A stretch of DNA of 14,715 nucleotides from an uncultured Blautia sp. (lineage in GTDB: Bacteria > Bacillota > Clostridia > Lachnospirales > Lachnospiraceae), in assembly GCA_900553515.1 (NCBI GenBank), contig USDN01000066.1, forward strand, positions 1 through 14,715. The letters run 5' to 3'. A program made the position numbers and the translations under genes. A model generated the notes under the pieces. It saw only the letters and a program-made list of their open reading frames with translations, did not search any database and had not been told where the DNA came from. Position 1 is the stretch's first letter. Every line of letters starts with the position of its first letter. Below are positions 6,694-13,397 of this stretch, in pieces.

Positions 6694-7500
6694 TTATTCC
6701 ATGGAATACACATATTCATTAAGAAAAGCCTTCTCATAATCTCTGTAGTCGGAATACGTCACACCATTTATGGTATCCTGTCCTTCCATATACTCGATTC
6801 TTCTCTGCTCACTGAACCGGCTGTTTACCATAAGCTGAATGATAAATTCATTATTGTTTCGTATCAGTTCTGCAAAACTGATCCCATGATCCTCACATAA
6901 TTTTGTATTTTCCTTATAGTTCTCAGCCTTCTCCATATCTTCAATATAAACTTCTGTCATCTCCGACAGTTCTTCCTCTGTAGGATAAAATCCTTCTTTT
7001 CTGGCATATTCCAGCATCTTTCTGTCCCGGTCGCAGCTTATCAGATATTGAACCGTTTCCTCCGGTACAGAGGTTGTTACATCTGCTTCTTCCATATGAA
7101 CAATATCTGTGAGGCCTTCTGCATTTTCATAGAAGACGCCATCTTCCGTTTCCATATACCATTTATCATTTTGAGAAAAGAAATAAAATTTATCTTTGGT
7201 TCCATCCTCATGGATCAGCAGGACACCGTAGAAATCCTCTCCCCGGTTCAGTGTCTCCTGCATGTCTTCCCCTGCAGGTGTTACCTCTTCCAGAAGATCA
7301 AAAACCTTTTCCAGCTCCTGTTTTCCTGATGTTTCCACATTGATCCTCATAGTTCCAAGCTGCAGCTGTACAATCGTTTCCGGAGCTTCGATTACAATTC
7401 CGGAAGACTGCGCTGAGACTTTTTCTGTGGGTATCATGCCGGCAGCGCCAAGGACACTGACACATACCATTGCAGATGCGCATATTCTTTTCAAGTTCAT
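6694..7500 (-). CDS. Secreted protein of unknown function, possible SurA-like C-terminal half
   Basis: A 268-residue protein with a clear signal peptide: a basic start (MNLKR), a hydrophobic core at 8-22 and a probable signal peptidase I site after VSA (residue 30). There is no lipobox cysteine. Residues about 35-150 contain a fold rich in charge and aromatics (EDGTKDKFYFF, DKWYMETEDGVFYENAEG) that I cannot name. Residues about 160-268 are helical and highly charged, with a weak look of the SurA/trigger-factor-type N-terminal chaperone domain but no parvulin PPIase domain. That resemblance is by eye only. The start at 7500 has AAAGGAGG 7 bases upstream and lies 13 bases after the glucosaminidase stop. 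It is the last gene of the series before the terminator. It may assist folding or handling of the glucosaminidase, an inference from neighbourhood alone. Confidence 0.8.
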   Translation of the reverse strand: MNLKRICASAMVCVSVLGAAGMIPTEKVSAQSSGIVIEAPETIVQLQLGTMRINVETSGKQELEKVFDLLEEVTPAGEDMQETLNRGEDFYGVLLIHEDGTKDKFYFFSQNDKWYMETEDGVFYENAEGLTDIVHMEEADVTTSVPEETVQYLISCDRDRKMLEYARKEGFYPTEEELSEMTEVYIEDMEKAENYKENTKLCEDHGISFAELIRNNNEFIIQLMVNSRFSEQRRIEYMEGQDTINGVTYSDYRDYEKAFLNEYVYSME

Positions 7501-7513
7501 ATGGTATCCTCCT

Positions 7514-8239
7514 TTACTCTCCCTTCAGATCCGTAAGAAGCTTCCGCAGTTTTTCTCCGTATCCGGCTCCTGCCGCCCAGCCGCCTCCATTTGGGTTTTC
7601 CTGGATTCCCAGCCATTCCACATAAGGAGCGGATCCTCTTTTTACCATATCAAATCGGGAATCCACGCAGTTTCCGGAAAGCTCTTCTGTACTTGCATAA
7701 GCTTTCAGATGCTGTACCTGGGCGCGGATACCGGTACGAACATCCGGATAAGAGTTTCCCTGAACGCCTCCTCCCGTTGTTCCGAGACCGGAAAAATTAA
7801 ACTGGGACTCCACTGCGTCTCCACCAAACTGAAGCCATCCTGTTTCCAGCATTGCCTGTACATAGACCACTTCTGCCCGGACGCCTTCCTCCTCTGCCTC
7901 TTCCAGAATAATACTGCAGAAATCCTCAATGGTTTCTGCGCCGCCCTCCTTTAAAGACAGGGGATACTCCGCTCCCTGCGTCTCATATAGGTCGGTCATC
8001 TCTTCCAGAGTCACAGTTGTTGTTCCCATGATCGTATAATAGCCATGGGTATTGTCTGTGGAATCGTCTATAAATCCTTCTGTTCCCGGTCCGGTAGTGA
8101 TATCGTAAGCCGGCTTATGTATCTGTCCTTCTCCGGAATGATCTGCTGCTCCCTGTACAAAAACAGGCGCTCCGAAGATCAGAGCGCCCGTCAGGGTCAG
8201 ATTTACCCAGAAGAGCTTATGCTTCCGAGAAAAAATCAT
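7514..8239 (-). CDS. Secreted glucosaminidase-domain peptidoglycan hydrolase
   Basis: A 241-residue exported protein. Residues 1-30 are a signal peptide (basic RKHK, hydrophobic core, probable cleavage after VQG). About 75 residues of low-complexity linker follow, then a glucosaminidase-type (lysozyme-like) domain from about 103 to the end. The domain shows the family landmarks: AMLETGWLQFGG with E132 as the probable catalytic acid, FNFSGLGTTGGG at 148-158 and YPDVRTGIRAQVQHLKAYA at 164-182. Members cut the glycan backbone of peptidoglycan. No cell-wall-binding repeat is present. The ATG overlaps the folD TGA by 4 bases (ATGA), and an AAGG site lies inside the folD 3' end, so translation is probably coupled. 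Such a gene is unexpected at the end of a carbon-fixation gene series. A germination, sporulation or growth-linked wall role is possible but not shown. Confidence 0.88.
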   Translation of the reverse strand: MIFSRKHKLFWVNLTLTGALIFGAPVFVQGAADHSGEGQIHKPAYDITTGPGTEGFIDDSTDNTHGYYTIMGTTTVTLEEMTDLYETQGAEYPLSLKEGGAETIEDFCSIILEEAEEEGVRAEVVYVQAMLETGWLQFGGDAVESQFNFSGLGTTGGGVQGNSYPDVRTGIRAQVQHLKAYASTEELSGNCVDSRFDMVKRGSAPYVEWLGIQENPNGGGWAAGAGYGEKLRKLLTDLKGE

Positions 8240-9090
8240 CCATTTACCTTTCTCATTGCAGCTTCTACCACATGTCCCACAAGAACAGAAGTGGTAACGC
8301 TTCCTACTCCGCCAGGAACCGGTGTGATCGCATCTACGATCGGCTCTACTGCCGCGTAATCAACATCTCCGCAAAGCTTGCCTTCTGCGTTTACGTTGAT
8401 ACCTACATCGATGATGGTCTGGCCTTCTCTTACATAATCAGCGCCAACAACGCCTGCGCGTCCTGCAGCAACGATCACAATATCAGCCTCACGGGCTACG
8501 GACGGCATATCAACAGTTCTTGTATGGCAGATGGTAACAGTTGCATTTTTCTTAACCAGCATCATGGCTGCCGGTTTACCTACTACAAGGCTTCTTCCGA
8601 TCACAACCGCTTTTTTGCCTGTGCAGTCGATTCCGTAATGATCCAGGATCTCCATACATGCCTGTGGGGTGCATGGCGGGAAACCGATCTTTTTGCCGGT
8701 AAATACGCCGGACATGGAAAGGTCTGTCATGCAGTCAACGTCTTTTTCTGCTGCAAGCGCATTTTCGATCACTGCCTGATCCAGATGCTTCGGAAGCGGA
8801 CGGAACAGAAGAACGCCATGGATATGGTCGTCTTTGTTTACCTTGTCGATTGTAGCAAGAAGCTCATCCTGAGAAACGTCTCCCGGAAGAAGGATTTTTT
8901 CACATGCTACGCCAAGTGTTTCACAGCGTTTTGTTGCGCCTTTTTCGTAAGAAATATCGCTTGGGTTCTCTCCTACGCGGATGATGCACAGAGTCGGATT
9001 CACGCCTTTTGCCTGAAGCTCCGCTACATTTGCTTTGATCTTTTCATTCAGTGCCGCTGTTACTTCTTTTCCTAATAACTGTTTTGCCAT
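8236..9090 (-). CDS. folD: Methylene-tetrahydrofolate dehydrogenase FolD, predicted to lack cyclohydrolase activity
   Basis: FolD normally catalyses two steps of the folate one-carbon pathway: methenyl-THF cyclohydrolase and NAD(P)-dependent methylene-THF dehydrogenase. In acetogens it reduces methenyl-THF in the methyl branch. This 284-residue protein has normal length and the Rossmann motif GRSLVVGKP, KDVD, PPCTP and the C-terminal ITPVPGGVG. It aligns to E. coli FolD without gaps through the active site. The conserved Tyr is present (Y48), but the catalytic Lys (E. coli K54) is A52, and the Gln of QLPLP (E. coli Q98) is F96, the stretch reading LFRPLP. Both are tied to cyclohydrolase activity, so the protein is probably a dehydrogenase only. 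The adjacent fchA would supply the missing step. An Arg in CHTRT might favour NADP, which is uncertain. AGGAGG at 9100-9105 supports the start, and the stop overlaps the next gene. Confidence 0.95.
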   Translation of the reverse strand: MAKQLLGKEVTAALNEKIKANVAELQAKGVNPTLCIIRVGENPSDISYEKGATKRCETLGVACEKILLPGDVSQDELLATIDKVNKDDHIHGVLLFRPLPKHLDQAVIENALAAEKDVDCMTDLSMSGVFTGKKIGFPPCTPQACMEILDHYGIDCTGKKAVVIGRSLVVGKPAAMMLVKKNATVTICHTRTVDMPSVAREADIVIVAAGRAGVVGADYVREGQTIIDVGINVNAEGKLCGDVDYAAVEPIVDAITPVPGGVGSVTTSVLVGHVVEAAMRKVNG

Positions 9091-9140
9091 TTTATGATTC
9101 CTCCTAAAATAAAACTGCTGTTTCTAAAAAAATCCTGCTG

Positions 9141-9770
9141 TTATTTCAGTCTGCCAAGCACACTGTCAAAGGTCTCGTCTGCGATCTTTGTATATTTTTC
9201 CAGCATTGCGTCTGCTTTTCTGTTCAGCTCTTCCGCATATTCTCTGTCTGCCATGGATTTTGTATTGATGTATACGTTCAGGCTGGCGCCTTTCAGAGCA
9301 GCTTTGCAGAATGCAGCTCCAACTCCGGCGTCGCTGATCGCAAGCTTGGAGCCTTTTGCGCCAAATTCCACGATCAGTTCAATAGCCTCACAGCACTTCT
9401 CCATGATCTCCATAGGAACTGAGCAGGCGTCTTTCAGGACAATTTCCATAACTCTTGCTTTTTCGGCTTTTTCTTCCTCTGTTTCTCTTGGCATTCCATA
9501 TGCTTTGGAAAGAGGCTCAAAAACTTCTGCATCCCTCTCGATCAGACGAAGGAAATCTTTCTGAAGCTGATCGCATTTTGCTTTCAGCTCCCACATTTCA
9601 TCCTCTACATCTGCATATTTTTTCTTGCCCACTGTCAGGCTTCCTACCATATTGCCCAGAGCAGTTCCTACTGCTGCGACAAGGGCAGAAGCGCCGCCGC
9701 CGCCCGGAACCGGCGCTTTGGAAGCCAGCACTTCAACAAATTCTGTACATGTACTTGTTGAAAATCCCAT
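9141..9770 (-). CDS. fchA: Methenyl-tetrahydrofolate cyclohydrolase FchA (cyclodeaminase family)
   Basis: A 209-residue all-helical protein of the formiminotransferase-cyclodeaminase fold. It carries the family landmark PGGGGASALVAAVGTALGNMVGSLT near residues 22-46, followed by the KKYADVEDEM helix, LIERDAEVF and a GAKGSKLAISDAGVGA segment. In acetogens and purinolytic clostridia this family interconverts formyl-THF and methenyl-THF in the cytoplasm. It could alternatively be a formimino-THF cyclodeaminase of histidine breakdown, but no hut-type gene is nearby and the neighbours are Wood-Ljungdahl genes. An AGGAGG site at 9779-9784 supports the start. It precedes folD by 50 bases and follows the DUF3786 gene by 31. 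Pairing with a FolD that has lost the cyclohydrolase Lys and Gln makes the assignment more secure. Confidence 0.92.
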   Translation of the reverse strand: MGFSTSTCTEFVEVLASKAPVPGGGGASALVAAVGTALGNMVGSLTVGKKKYADVEDEMWELKAKCDQLQKDFLRLIERDAEVFEPLSKAYGMPRETEEEKAEKARVMEIVLKDACSVPMEIMEKCCEAIELIVEFGAKGSKLAISDAGVGAAFCKAALKGASLNVYINTKSMADREYAEELNRKADAMLEKYTKIADETFDSVLGRLK

Positions 9771-9801
9771 AGTTGTATCCTCCTGATCATGTTTTATCTT
9801 T

Positions 9802-10515
9802 TTATTGCATTGCTTTTACAAACCCTTTCAGGGATCCAATGATCACATCTCCCATAACCGCCATGTCTTCTGCCTGAAAAGAAACAGGGAAATTATCCGA
9901 AAACAGAATCTGTGAAGAAGGAGGAAACTCTTCGTCTCCCTCCCACAGGATCATCTGCACCTGATATCCCGGATAAATTTCTATTTCATAAGCAGTATCT
10001 CCATGCTTTACAGGAACTGCATGGATATGATCCATAACCCCGTTAAAATCCTTCAGACGATTTCCATAGGAAAATGCAAGGCGCTTGATGCAGCGTCCGT
10101 CAAACTGTCTCAAGTAGACCTCTCCCCATGGCATCTCTCTGTAGGTCTTCATCTTCCCGGTTCCTTTTGTTGCGGAACCGCCCAGAAGAAAACGTATGGT
10201 CAGGATCCTGGCATAGATCATTTCCTCCAGAGGATAAAAACCAATTCTATCCTCTTTGTGTGTCACATGAAATTCCGGCCAGGAAATATGGTAAATACTT
10301 CCCAGAAACGGAAGCTCAAAATATCTCTCTGTCTCAGCATAGGAAATAGAAAGTCTTTCCGCGATTTCATGAGGATCTGCATTTCTGTATTCCTCAAGAT
10401 AATGCTCCCAGGGCATCCTTTCCTTGCTGTCTTTTTCGTATCCAAGCCTGTCTCCCACTGATTCCGGGTTCATCTGGATACCACTGGATTTTACTTTATT
10501 TAAGTCAGAATTCAT
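9802..10515 (-). CDS. DUF3786-like protein of unknown function in the acs gene series
   Basis: I recognise the DUF3786 pattern: an N-terminal DPHEIAERLSISY segment, a middle FLGSIYHISWPEF and YPLEEMIYARIL part, TYREMPWGEVY, and the C-terminal signature ILWEGDEEFPPSSQILF (189-205) followed by AEDMAV. The function of the family is not established. I chose the ATG at 10515 (237 residues) over an upstream in-frame ATG at 10578. The inner start has GAGGTG at 10520-10525, while the outer one would overlap the acsV end by 49 bases and adds a non-conserved tail. The protein has no signal peptide and one cysteine (C142), so it is cytoplasmic and unlikely to hold its own iron-sulfur cluster. It lies 14 bases after acsV and 31 before fchA, which suggests a role in corrinoid protein maturation or one-carbon transfer. 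That role is inferred from context only. Confidence 0.82.
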   Translation of the reverse strand: MNSDLNKVKSSGIQMNPESVGDRLGYEKDSKERMPWEHYLEEYRNADPHEIAERLSISYAETERYFELPFLGSIYHISWPEFHVTHKEDRIGFYPLEEMIYARILTIRFLLGGSATKGTGKMKTYREMPWGEVYLRQFDGRCIKRLAFSYGNRLKDFNGVMDHIHAVPVKHGDTAYEIEIYPGYQVQMILWEGDEEFPPSSQILFSDNFPVSFQAEDMAVMGDVIIGSLKGFVKAMQ

Positions 10516-10529
10516 CGCACACCTCGTAT

Positions 10530-12452
10530 TTACTCCACTGACGGAAACAGAGAACTGTCTGTATGAGGAATGAAGCATGCCCCCACAAACTCATCCATAT
10601 AGGTCGGAACTGTTGAAAGCTCCATATATGTCATATTTGCCGCCAGCTCGTAGGTCTTTTTCTCTGCCGGAGTGGAAAGGAGCATCAGATATGCGCCTGT
10701 AAGGGAAGAATTTCCAATATAATGGAATTTTTCCAGCGGAATATCCGGGAACATTCCGATCTTCACCGCATTACGCATGTTGATACCGCTTCCGATCCCT
10801 CCTGCCACATACACGTCATCAATCATGGAAACGTCAAAATCCAGTGATGTGAGCATGGTACGGATTGCTGAGAAAATAGCGCCTTTGGCACGGATAAAGT
10901 TGTCAATATCCACCTCTGTGATCTCCACATCCTTGGAGCTTCCCGCTTCCTCTTCAAAAGCGATCACATAGCTTCCCATACCATATTTGTCATGGCGGAT
11001 ACGTTCTCCCTCACGGACAAATTTGCCCTTTGGATTGATAATACCTGCGGAAAACAGTTCACTGATCACATCAATGATACCGGAGCCGCAAAGACCTACC
11101 GGCTTTGTTCCCGGTTCTCCAACCACCTGGTAAGAAGGTTCCATGGTTTCCTTATCAATGGTACATGCTTCAATAGCTCCATCTGTTGCACGCATACCAC
11201 AGCTGATATCTCCGCCTTCAAAAGCCGGTCCGGCTGAACATGCACAGCTCATCATAAAGTCGGAATTTCCAAATACCAGCTCTCCATTGGTACCAAGATC
11301 GATAAACAGAGAAAATTCCGGTCTGTTCCAGATCATACTCACCAGAGTTCCGGCTGTAATATCTCCACCTACATAGCTTCCGATATTCGGTGCAATGATG
11401 ATATGGGCATCCTGATTAATCTCTACGCCAATATCTGAAGCGAACAGAGAATTTGTCTTAAAGAATGCCGGAATATAAGGTTCCATACGAAGCGGATCTG
11501 CATTAATCCCTGCAAACAGATGATTCATTGTAGTATTAGATGCAACACACATCCTGTAGATCTGCTGTTCCGGGAAGCTGATGCTTCTGCACATTTCGTG
11601 AATCATAGGATTGATTGTTTCTTTGATCACTGCATCCTGAAGCTTTTCTCTTCCACCCGGTTTCACCGCTTCAATAATACGGTTGATTACATCTGCTCCA
11701 AAACGGATCTGACCGTTTCCGGCAGAACTTTTGGCAAGGATTTCTCCATTTTCCATATTGATAAGAACTGCGGAAACTGTTGTGGTTCCTATGTCTACAG
11801 CAAGACCACCAATTACCACATCTTCTTTATTTTCAAAAATATCATACACAAACATATCGTCCGGAGTTGTACGGACAACACATTTCACAGCAAAATCACT
11901 GTTTCTGAGTACATCCGGAAGTTTTCTCAGAACAGTATAAGGAATCCTCACTCTCTTCAAATTCATAAATTTGCGTAATGCACGGCTCAGTCTCTCCACA
12001 TCCGGCATCGTATCGTCCAGAGACGGAGGGTCCATTCGCACCTCGATCACATCCAGACTGTTCCGCAGATCTATACCAGCCAGCTGGATCTCTCTTTTTG
12101 CATTTTCAAAAATTGCAATTTCCTCTTTTGAACTCAGGTCTGCAACCTTCATTCTGCTCTTATACGCAGAGGCAATATCCGGTACAAGCACTTCCACATC
12201 CGCGATGATCTTGCTCATACATGCAAGACGCCATCCTTCCTGGAATTCTTCATCAGAAATATGTAACGTCTTTTTTGTGTCCAGCTCTCCGCTTTTCAGC
12301 TGCACACGGCATTTTCCGCAGGCTCCGTTTCCGGAACAGGGGGCGTCAATAGCTACATTAGCCTCTCTGGCGATTTCCAGCAGATTGTCCCCTTCGTTGG
12401 CATACGTCTCTACCACACTGCCATCTTCAAATGCAAATGTTACCTTAAACAT
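10530..12452 (-). CDS. acsV: Reductive activator of the corrinoid iron-sulfur protein (RACo)
   Basis: RACo uses ATP to drive one electron uphill from its [2Fe-2S] cluster to cobalt of the corrinoid iron-sulfur protein, restoring inactive Co(II) to Co(I). Residues 1-95 are a plant-type ferredoxin domain with ligands C39, C45, C48 and C78. A linker and middle domain follow. From about 215 to the end is the ASKHA ATPase-type domain, with VDIGTTTVSA (219-228), FIDLGTNGEL (383-392), CGSGIIDVISEL (455-466) and YVAGGIGSG (548-556). At 640 residues it matches the family. A related ASKHA activator for methanol- or methylamine-type corrinoid proteins is the main alternative, but its place directly after acsC and acsE favours RACo. 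It is separated from acsE by 78 bases holding a terminator-like hairpin, so it may be expressed at a lower level. The start at 12452 follows an AAGGTGG-type site. Confidence 0.93.
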   Translation of the reverse strand: MFKVTFAFEDGSVVETYANEGDNLLEIAREANVAIDAPCSGNGACGKCRVQLKSGELDTKKTLHISDEEFQEGWRLACMSKIIADVEVLVPDIASAYKSRMKVADLSSKEEIAIFENAKREIQLAGIDLRNSLDVIEVRMDPPSLDDTMPDVERLSRALRKFMNLKRVRIPYTVLRKLPDVLRNSDFAVKCVVRTTPDDMFVYDIFENKEDVVIGGLAVDIGTTTVSAVLINMENGEILAKSSAGNGQIRFGADVINRIIEAVKPGGREKLQDAVIKETINPMIHEMCRSISFPEQQIYRMCVASNTTMNHLFAGINADPLRMEPYIPAFFKTNSLFASDIGVEINQDAHIIIAPNIGSYVGGDITAGTLVSMIWNRPEFSLFIDLGTNGELVFGNSDFMMSCACSAGPAFEGGDISCGMRATDGAIEACTIDKETMEPSYQVVGEPGTKPVGLCGSGIIDVISELFSAGIINPKGKFVREGERIRHDKYGMGSYVIAFEEEAGSSKDVEITEVDIDNFIRAKGAIFSAIRTMLTSLDFDVSMIDDVYVAGGIGSGINMRNAVKIGMFPDIPLEKFHYIGNSSLTGAYLMLLSTPAEKKTYELAANMTYMELSTVPTYMDEFVGACFIPHTDSSLFPSVE

Positions 12453-12483
12453 CAGGCAACCACCTTTCTTCTGTTATAAAGAA

Positions 12484-12511
12484 AGGGCTGAAGACCGAAG
12501 TCTCCAGCCCT
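12484..12511 (-). terminator. UUCG-loop intrinsic terminator or attenuator between acsE and acsV
   Basis: On the minus strand a 12-bp stem, AGGGCTGGAGAC pairing with GTCTTCAGCCCT with one G-U pair, closes a C(UUCG)G tetraloop, an exceptionally stable loop. It is followed by TTTCTTTA, a modest T run. It begins 20 bases after the acsE stop and lies 31 bases before acsV. Probably it ends part of the transcripts, keeping RACo below the structural enzymes; full termination would require a separate acsV promoter, which I do not see. Confidence 0.7.
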
Positions 12512-12530
12512 CATCATGGTCCGTCTGTAA

Positions 12531-13319
12531 TTAGATCTCCAGATAAGAATCTGCGTACAGATTGTTATTCTTGATGATATCGCAGGACTTAATAGTCTCC
12601 ATCAGACGAAGGTCGTTAGGGTTCACGATTGCGGAAGTAAGTCCCTGCATCATAGCCATAGCTACCATTGCAGAGTCCATGATCGGACGGATATGTTTCG
12701 GCATACCGTTGGAGTTATTGGAAAGTCCGCCGGTACTCTTCATACCCATGTCAGAGATCATTTTGATGAATTCAAGAACCTGCATCTGTTTGTCCTGCAT
12801 TCCTTTGATAACCAGGAACAGCGGGTCAAACCACATATCATTCTCAACGTCCATGCCATGCTCCATACCACGCTCCATCATGGTCTGCATGAACATCATA
12901 CGCTCGTCATTGTCTTTTGCGATTCCTTCGCCGTTGCAAAGAGCGATAACGATAGCGTCGTTAGCTGCTGCAAGGTCGATGTACTCGATTCTTCCTGCTG
13001 CATCTGCAGAGTTAACGATCGGTTTTCCTTTGGAACGGTTGTATACGGAAATACCAGCCTCGATTGCTGCTACATTGGAAGTATCCAGTGCCAGCGGAAC
13101 ATTATCGAAGTTGCTCTGAAGAAGCTCTACTGCCCATTTCATAAGCTCCGGTCCATCGTTCTCAGCAGGTCCGATGTTTACGTCCAGGTAAGTTGCACCT
13201 GCGTCGAGCTGCTGTTTTGCTCTTGCCAGGATCGGCTCCGGATCTCTTGCAGTAAATGCTTTATTTACTGCCGGTGCAGTTGTTGAAAGTCTTTCTCCAA
13301 TTGTGATAAATTTTGACAT
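12531..13319 (-). CDS. acsE: 5-methyltetrahydrofolate:corrinoid iron-sulfur protein methyltransferase AcsE
   Basis: This cytoplasmic enzyme transfers the methyl group of methyl-THF to Co(I) of the corrinoid iron-sulfur protein, linking the methyl branch to acetyl-CoA synthesis. At 262 residues it matches the family length. It is a TIM-barrel pterin-binding (DHPS-like) protein with ITIGERLSTT near the start, GATYLDVNIG (41-50), LALDTSN (77-82), PIVNSA (100-105), WFDPL (163-167) and GGLSNNSNG (197-205). By position D79, N103, D165 and the Asn of GLSNNSNG correspond to pterin-binding residues of the characterised Moorella enzyme; I made this alignment by eye. The start has AAGGAG at 13329-13334, 9 bases upstream. 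It follows acsC by 78 bases containing a hairpin. MetH-type or DHPS proteins are alternatives but do not fit the neighbours. Confidence 0.94.
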   Translation of the reverse strand: MSKFITIGERLSTTAPAVNKAFTARDPEPILARAKQQLDAGATYLDVNIGPAENDGPELMKWAVELLQSNFDNVPLALDTSNVAAIEAGISVYNRSKGKPIVNSADAAGRIEYIDLAAANDAIVIALCNGEGIAKDNDERMMFMQTMMERGMEHGMDVENDMWFDPLFLVIKGMQDKQMQVLEFIKMISDMGMKSTGGLSNNSNGMPKHIRPIMDSAMVAMAMMQGLTSAIVNPNDLRLMETIKSCDIIKNNNLYADSYLEI

Positions 13320-13353
13320 ACCTGTGTTCTCCTTTACGTGAATTGGTAGCGGT

Positions 13354-13377
13354 ACGGGAAGGTCAGAGACCTCCCGT
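13354..13377 (-). other. Intercistronic hairpin between acsC and acsE
   Basis: On the minus strand ACGGGAGGTC pairs with GACCTTCCCGT: 10 base pairs, one bulged T and a TCT loop. No T run follows, so it is not an intrinsic terminator. It may mark RNA processing or protect the acsC message from 3' decay. Confidence 0.55.
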
Positions 13378-13397
13378 CCATAAAATATTTATGTGGC

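Noticed and set aside
9106..9140. Short AACAGCAG direct repeat in the fchA-folD spacer
   Set aside because: Two imperfect 8-base copies in an AT-rich spacer can arise by chance, and no structure or promoter goes with them.
10516..10578. Upstream start for the DUF3786 protein (21 extra residues)
   Set aside because: It would overlap the acsV coding end, while the ATG at 10515 has its own GAGGTG site at proper distance.
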